Assembly (NCBI RefSeq): GCF_041260155.1
Contig: NC_091941.1
Coordinates: forward strand, 25,542,247-25,606,246
From: Ptychodera flava
Lineage: Eukaryota; Hemichordata; Enteropneusta; Ptychoderidae
Direction of reading: 5' to 3'
DNA length: 64,000 nucleotides
Shown: piece by piece, positions 59,301 through 64,000 of the stretch
Layout of the letters: each line of letters opens with the position of its first letter
Numbering within the stretch: the first letter of the stretch is position 1
Program-made: the position numbers and the translations under genes
The notes under the pieces: model-generated
What the model was told of the DNA's origin: nothing
The model's input: only the letters and a program-made list of their open reading frames with translations
Databases searched by the model: none

Positions 59301-62300
59301 AATATTAAATCTCTTGCTCCATGCAAAACTTGTCATCTCTTCTCCTCTTTCAGAAACACTGGATATGAAGTGGGAAAAACATTTTTATCGGAGTCATATT
59401 CTTCATTCGCACGCAAAAAACCCAAAACTGTTTTGGACAGCCATCTGACTTCAACCGCCAAAATTTTTGCAAAAGTGCCGAACATTTCTTCGTAATTTAA
59501 AAAGACTGACCAAAACATAAAAATATTTATGATTAGCCTTCAAAGTGTTAGCTGTCAAAAGTGGTTTTACATTTTCATTACAACTGCCCTAACAGCGTTT
59601 GTCATCAGTGGAAACAAACACAGCACGCAGTCTGAACTAAAATATACCGGTAGTGAAAGCTGGAAAAAGTCATCACTAATATGTAACCATAAGATCCTGG
59701 GCATATTTGACACTGACTAGGAGAGACGCCAGCCTTCAGGATGACAGACAACATCCAGGCGGGCTCATTAAAAATACATGCATGACATTTACAACATGGT
59801 GGGATAACAGAAAGTACAGTGCAGTTTACCAGGGGGGAAAAGGAGACTATCTTGAAAAAAAAAAATTAATGGGATGAAATAAATTGTCTGTATAAAGAAA
59901 ACAATGGAGAGTAGTTGGACTGAAAAGATGGAAAAAAAAATACACCGTTCATTGATAACAATAAACATTTTGAAAGCATATTTTGACACATATTCTGGAA
60001 ATTGAAGATCTTTAATTGTGTTAGCATTTTTGTGAGCAAACTGCAAAACCTAACATCAGAAATGACACACAGGCAATCATAAAGGAATGAACTTTTGGAA
60101 AAGTACAAATTACTCGCACTTACTCCTAGGAATATGTTGTTTCTCGTGTCAAATCCCGCAGCATATATCCTAGCAAGATGAGGGGGCTCCCTGTCGACGA
60201 CTATCCGACAGGCAAACCTTGATATTGTACTCTCTGTGACCTGGCATTCTTCAGCCGTTGAAGCACCCGGTACTGTGTCCATCACCACAAATTCTATCAC
60301 GGGCTCTGTCGACCTACCCATCTACAACAAAACAAAAATTTGAAGAATGTATGAAAAATTTTTTGCCTTACAAAAAAAAATCTGCATTTTTGAAGTTATA
60401 ATCAACAAATAAAACATAGACTACATTTGAATTTAAGCTGATATACAATATTTAGTATCTGCAAAATTTTCATCTCATGTCACAATAGGAACAATTTTGA
60501 AGCCTGACGAGAAATTTTCACAATGGCAAAGACAATGGTTGGAACTAACTTTAAATCTGCATGAATTGCAATCTGAACTAATTTCGGAAAATCTGACCAA
60601 ATTTCTGAATTTTCTTATAATTTCAAACTTTCTTACCAGATATTAATGTTACTATAATATTGAATATAATTGCAACATAACTTTCCACATAAATATTTCA
60701 TATCCCAAAAAATGCCTTTTTAAAATTCATATTCACTCAGCTGAATTTTTGGATGAACAGGTTGTTCAGTAAAAAATTCAGCTGAATTTTCAGACAAACA
60801 TTTGTTCAGTAAAAAATTAGCTGACAATTTCACTAGCAAATGTAACGGCACTAGTGAATGGACAGAGTGATGGTTACCCACAGCTAGCTTTCTTTTAAAT
60901 GTTTTCAGAATTTTAATTTCAAAATATTTCACATTTGTCAGATAAGAACACGTGATATCACATCCTCTGCAAATAGTACATCAGTATTCAATGACACAAC
61001 AGAGCATAGACTATCTTTCAGTCTTTTTTCTGAAACTATTTAACTTCTGTTGGGGGAATAAGCGACTTAATTCTGAATTTTGGTTGTTCCTAGAATTAGA
61101 ATCAAATTGATTATCTCCAGTTTGGTAGCTCTGCAACTGAGTATCTCCATCCTCTAGCCAAGCTTGGTAGTCCTGTAGCCAAGCTTAGCAGCCCTGTAGT
61201 CAAGCTTGGCAGCCCTGTGGCCCCAATGCTTGGTAATCCTATAGCCAAACTTGGTAGTCCTGTAGCCACCAAGCTTAGTAGTCCTGTAGCCAAGGTTGGA
61301 AGCCCTGTAAAAGCTTAGTAATCCTGTAGCCACACTTAGCCTCGTAGCCAAGCTTGGTATAATCCTGTGTATGAAGTACCTATCATATCAATTCTGTTCA
61401 ATGGTCACATGTTGATTTGTCCGTGGGAATGGAAAACTTATTGCACTGCATCACAATATCCAGTGTTTAAAACCTTGGATTATAGATTTGCTGATTTTGA
61501 ATTTGAGGGACCTTGCTCATTATTGTACTTCTCGTAACAGGTTATAATTTACTTGTTGCAGGACTGAATTAAATTGGAGTAAACCTTAAACAGTATGACC
61601 ATGCAAAATCAAATTAACTCCTACTAGTCTATTTGATTTCATAAGTCATCCACCCGTACAGTCAACATCAGAAAGTATCTTTGAAATGCCACAATTTCAC
61701 TTTAAATCAGACGTTTAGAACTTGAATTTGCAATGATATTGAAAGTGTGTTCTGCATGCAGACACAGCCAATAAGATTCATCTTGACAGGATAACAACTC
61801 TGGTGTATTTTCACGATAGGAAATAAAAATATAGCTCTTAACTTTGAAATATTATTCATCTCTTTCTCATGTTCCATTATTATCAGGGAAGAGATTATTG
61901 CGCTTGAATATTTGTGCAAACATGAACAAGAAAAAAAAACATCATGATGGAATTACCCGCGACTGAGACATAACAAAAGCGTACCAATGATGAATGACTC
62001 ATTGTCAGGTAATTCTTTATTAATATATTACCATCGTATATTCCTCAATACACACTGGGAAGGAGAGTTGCATGGTAAATCAAACGTAACATACAAAGTA
62101 CATGAAAACAGTGTAACAACGACAACAACTACAGATAAAATGTCCATTTCACACAAAGGACAGAGTCAATTGAAAGAGTGATGAGGGAGTTTTGCAGAAT
62201 TTACAGCAAACTGTAAAACGTGAAAAACACATGAAAACTTTTGTCTTTGTTATGTAAAACTATCAAACCGAACAGCCCTTGTTGATTTTACGGCTACAAA

Positions 62301-62736
62301 CTAACAAGCTACTTAAATCTTATTGCTGGTTTAATGATATGTTTAACCTTGTCATCATGCAATCCAAACAACAGAATCAGCTTTTGTTCCTTGATGATGG
62401 CACAGTGTGTTGTACCCTGCAGAACGTGTTGGACACTTTGAAAGCACTCCTGTTCTGCAAGGAAATTTTCAATTGTTGCCTTGTCATGCCAAGTAAATTT
62501 ATCTTTAAAAGAAGCACATGGACTGCAAGCAAGGCCACTTATCTCTTTAAATAGTTAATTAGCATTGCAAATTAAACTGACGATGACTGGAAGACATGAT
62601 TTTGTCTGGCACAGAAGACATCCACACTTACCTGAAACATATCTGTCTCGCTGTCTGATGCATACTCCACCACTACAGTCTGGTTTCGAGAAAGTGTATA
62701 CGACACACTGTGTTGCTTGGTGCTCTTGACGGCCTG
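53214..62736 (-). CDS. PELI: Pellino-type E3 ubiquitin ligase (N-terminus missing)
   Basis: Pellino proteins are E3 ligases that ubiquitinate IRAK kinases downstream of Toll and IL-1 receptors. Eight minus-strand exons: 62736-62632, 60321-60124, 57038-56847, 56347-56249, 55920-55813, 54748-54626, 54059-53944, 53340-53214. Phases agree and give 355 residues plus TGA; human Pellinos are about 420. Residues 1-215 or so are the FHA domain with its wing (SVSYTLSRNQTVVVEY, STISRFACRIV, MDGLTTNGVLIM, DGTLVDLCGATLLWR). The GRSTE and TTNGV positions correspond to phosphothreonine-binding residues known in Pellino2. The C-terminal RING-like domain keeps CGHVHGYHSWG, CPLC, PCGHVC and CPFC. About 60 N-terminal residues would come from an exon not recognised here or lying beyond 64000. 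The paralogue number cannot be given; most invertebrates have one Pellino. Confidence 0.96.
53944..54059 (-). CDS. PELI: Pellino exon, RING-like domain part 2
   Basis: Encodes IGPYVPLVMGNEASFYVDSG and PPSHAFYPCGHVCTEKT. Acceptor TGACACAG; ends in phase 2 at donor GTAAGA. Confidence 0.95.
54626..54748 (-). CDS. PELI: Pellino exon, RING-like domain part 1
   Basis: 41 codons: DVDEKQPYVYLKCGHVHGYH, SWG, and ERTCPLCRE. Supplies the first metal-ligand Cys/His set. Donor GTATGC. Confidence 0.96.
55813..55920 (-). CDS. PELI: Pellino exon, FHA/RING linker
   Basis: 36 codons: TQKHLEVLRQEINASRPQCP, VGLMTLVLPS, then Arg/Gly-rich RSRGGG. Human has KHLEALRQEINAARPQCPVG here. Donor GTGGGT follows a G run, so the exact 3' end rests on the phase. 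Confidence 0.93.
56249..56347 (-). CDS. PELI: Pellino exon, 33 codons
   Basis: Encodes NILEDGTLVDLCGATLLWRS followed by ATGLLRTP, matching human LQDGSLIDLCGATLLWRTAE. Acceptor CTACAG, donor GTAAGT. Confidence 0.96.
56847..57038 (-). CDS. PELI: Pellino exon, FHA domain and wing
   Basis: 64 codons beginning EKACKWKTDDDSGMDGLTTN, then VWREVSVCGKVYSLRE and QQ-like SPQRGKL. Acceptor ATGACAG, donor GTGAGT. Confidence 0.96.
60124..60321 (-). CDS. PELI: Pellino exon, FHA domain
   Basis: 66 codons: GRSTEPVIEFVVMDTVPG, STISRFACRIV and ARIYAAGFDTRNNIFLG. Acceptor TTGTAG, donor GTAAGT. The RSTE arginine aligns with the phosphopeptide-binding Arg of mammalian Pellinos. Confidence 0.96.
61152..61370 (-). 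repeat. 21-bp minisatellite in Pellino intron
   Basis: About ten degenerate copies of GTAGCCAAGCTTGGTAGTCC. The period is a multiple of three, so minus-strand frames read as Ala/Thr/Gly/Leu repeats that are not genes. Confidence 0.88.
62632..62736 (-). CDS. PELI: Pellino exon, first visible
   Basis: 35 codons containing STKQHSVSYTLSRNQTVVVE and ending DSETDMFQ. Phase 0 at both ends; acceptor CCTAAAG, donor GTAAGT. Codes for core FHA strands. Confidence 0.95.
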
Positions 62737-63066
62737 CTTTAGGAGTGAAAAAAAAACAGGCAGAAAATATTTCAATATTTGGATGTGTGGAACTCTAGAC
62801 TATGTGCGATATTTCTTGAAAGACTACAAAATTAATCAATGCGAAGAAATCAGACCCTGGTCCTTTTCAGTAAAACATTATTAGGAAAGTAAATTGCCAT
62901 CAAGGTTAATATAATTTACAGCAATTATTCTCATGCTGGTAAAATTAGTTTCAAATGAAATCGATGTTATGATGTCTTTTGTATGCTTTTAGTATTTCTG
63001 TCTGTCTGTCTCTACCTGTACAGTATGTATGTACGTAAGAGTATGTATGTATGTACATTTACATAC

Positions 63067-63097
<31 letters not shown>

Positions 63098-64000
63098 TGT
63101 ATGTATGTATGTATGTATGTATGTATGTATGTATGTATGTATGCATGTATGCATGCATGTATGCATGTATGTATGCATGTATGTATGTATGTATGCATGT
63201 ATGTATGCATGTACGTAGGTATGCATGTACATTTACATACATAGTTATATATGCAAGTATGTATTTATGTGTATATGTACGTGTGTATGTTTGTATCTAT
63301 CTATCTATCTATATGTATTATATATGTCTTTTTTGAGTATGTGTAAATATTTGACCTCGAGTGTGGTCTTGCAGACAAACTAGATTAGTGTAATCCCCAA
63401 GGGATGACCACTGTCTGACTCTTTAGTTTGACACTGAACATCACTGAAGCAGAAGATTTCAAAGAGGCATAGTTTCTGTTCAAGCTGTCACCTTTACATT
63501 GCACTTTCCATGCTGGGTAATCGTGTGGAAAAAAAGGACGTTTGTTTGAATCCTTGATGCAGGTCGCACAACACATAGAATGAGAGGATCAAAAATTGAA
63601 AACTTTGTGAGACTGAAGGATACTGGGATTGTGAAAGCTCTACTATCATTTGATATCTTCCTGAGGGGTTATTTTCCATCTTTTGAGCACAGAAGTCCCC
63701 CAGGGAAGAAAGGTCTTTTTACTGTAGTACGGATTTTGCCTTGAAAGTTTAAAAAATCTGCGCTATATTCAAAGATAAAGTCTTTTCTGATGATGTTTGG
63801 TGATAGGAATTGTCCCTTTATTCTTTTGTTTATGTGAACTACAAGCTTGGATTCAAAAGTTTCAAAGACTATTGGGGGCAGTGGATAAACTGAGGTTGCA
63901 TTAGTTGATTTACAGACCGAACTGATCAGTTAATCTTTGCTTATGACTGCAGAGAACACTTTTTTTTCGAAATTGTAAGTGCATACTCACTTTAATTAAC
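62737..64000. other. Region upstream of the visible Pellino exons
   Basis: Expected to be intron. Apart from the ATGT microsatellite nothing was recognised. The N-terminal Pellino exon (family sequence with a KYGELIVLGYNG-like motif) was not found on the minus strand. A possible minus-strand donor (GTGAGT) occurs at about 63986-63991, but only a few bases of any exon would be inside the window. Confidence 0.4.
63022..63240. repeat. (ATGT)n tetranucleotide microsatellite
   Basis: About 50 repeats of TATG with CATG variants in the 3' half, bordered by ACATTTACATACATA at both ends. All long ORFs across it are artefacts of the repeat. Confidence 0.97.

Noticed and set aside
61111..61351. Ala/Thr/Gly/Leu repeat ORFs on minus strand
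   Set aside because: Translation of the 21-bp minisatellite in a Pellino intron.
62983..63336. Met/Tyr/Val/Cys repeat ORF of 117 codons
   Set aside because: Translation of the ATGT microsatellite.
1..64000. CRISPR array, tRNA/rRNA genes, operons or a prokaryotic defence system
   Set aside because: The tandem repeats here lack unique spacers of CRISPR type, no cloverleaf or rRNA segment was recognised, and all conserved genes are spliced animal genes.

Overview
This is animal genomic DNA: AT-rich, with multi-exon genes whose introns have GT-AG boundaries, frequent DNA-transposon remnants, palindromes and microsatellites. The encoded proteins align closely with vertebrate orthologues over their whole visible length. 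Gene structure and repeat style suggest a marine invertebrate, possibly a deuterostome such as a hemichordate or lancelet. That assignment is an inference; no species-diagnostic sequence was recognised.

Four protein-coding genes are well supported. (1) COG2, plus strand, 17 visible coding exons from 2042 to 23749, encodes a subunit of the Golgi tethering complex; its first coding exon was not found. (2) SAYSD1, minus strand, two exons between 29413 and 28057, encodes an ER membrane protein with the SAYSvFN motif. (3) FRMD8, plus strand, 11 coding exons from 32038 to 44147, encodes a FERM protein that in mammals stabilises iRhom/ADAM17. (4) A Pellino E3 ubiquitin ligase, minus strand, eight visible exons from 62736 down to 53214; its N-terminal 60 or so residues are outside the window or unrecognised. 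SAYSD1 and FRMD8 are divergent, and FRMD8 and Pellino are convergent.

The COG2 introns carry most of the mobile DNA. Intron 2972-6443 is almost entirely one 3.36-kb inverted-repeat element with 33-bp iterated subterminal repeats and two large palindromes. Intron 6548-10610 holds a 150-bp tandem array that stays open for 395 codons and a 1.66-kb piggyBac-like element with TTAA duplications. Intron 11659-15763 holds a 68-bp-arm palindrome and an unidentified antisense ORF. Short MITE-like elements also occur at 23227, 40247, 41497, 45499 and 25013. One diffuse repeat family recurs in several introns of both COG2 and FRMD8.

Regions 1-2041, 24630-28056, 29414-32015, 45440-53213 and 62737-64000 hold no recognised conserved gene. 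Weak exon-like candidates are listed at low confidence. No prokaryotic-type system, CRISPR array, rRNA or tRNA was seen. The genes do not form one pathway. Pellino (Toll/IL-1 receptor signalling) and FRMD8 (TNF shedding through iRhom/ADAM17) both touch innate immunity in mammals.
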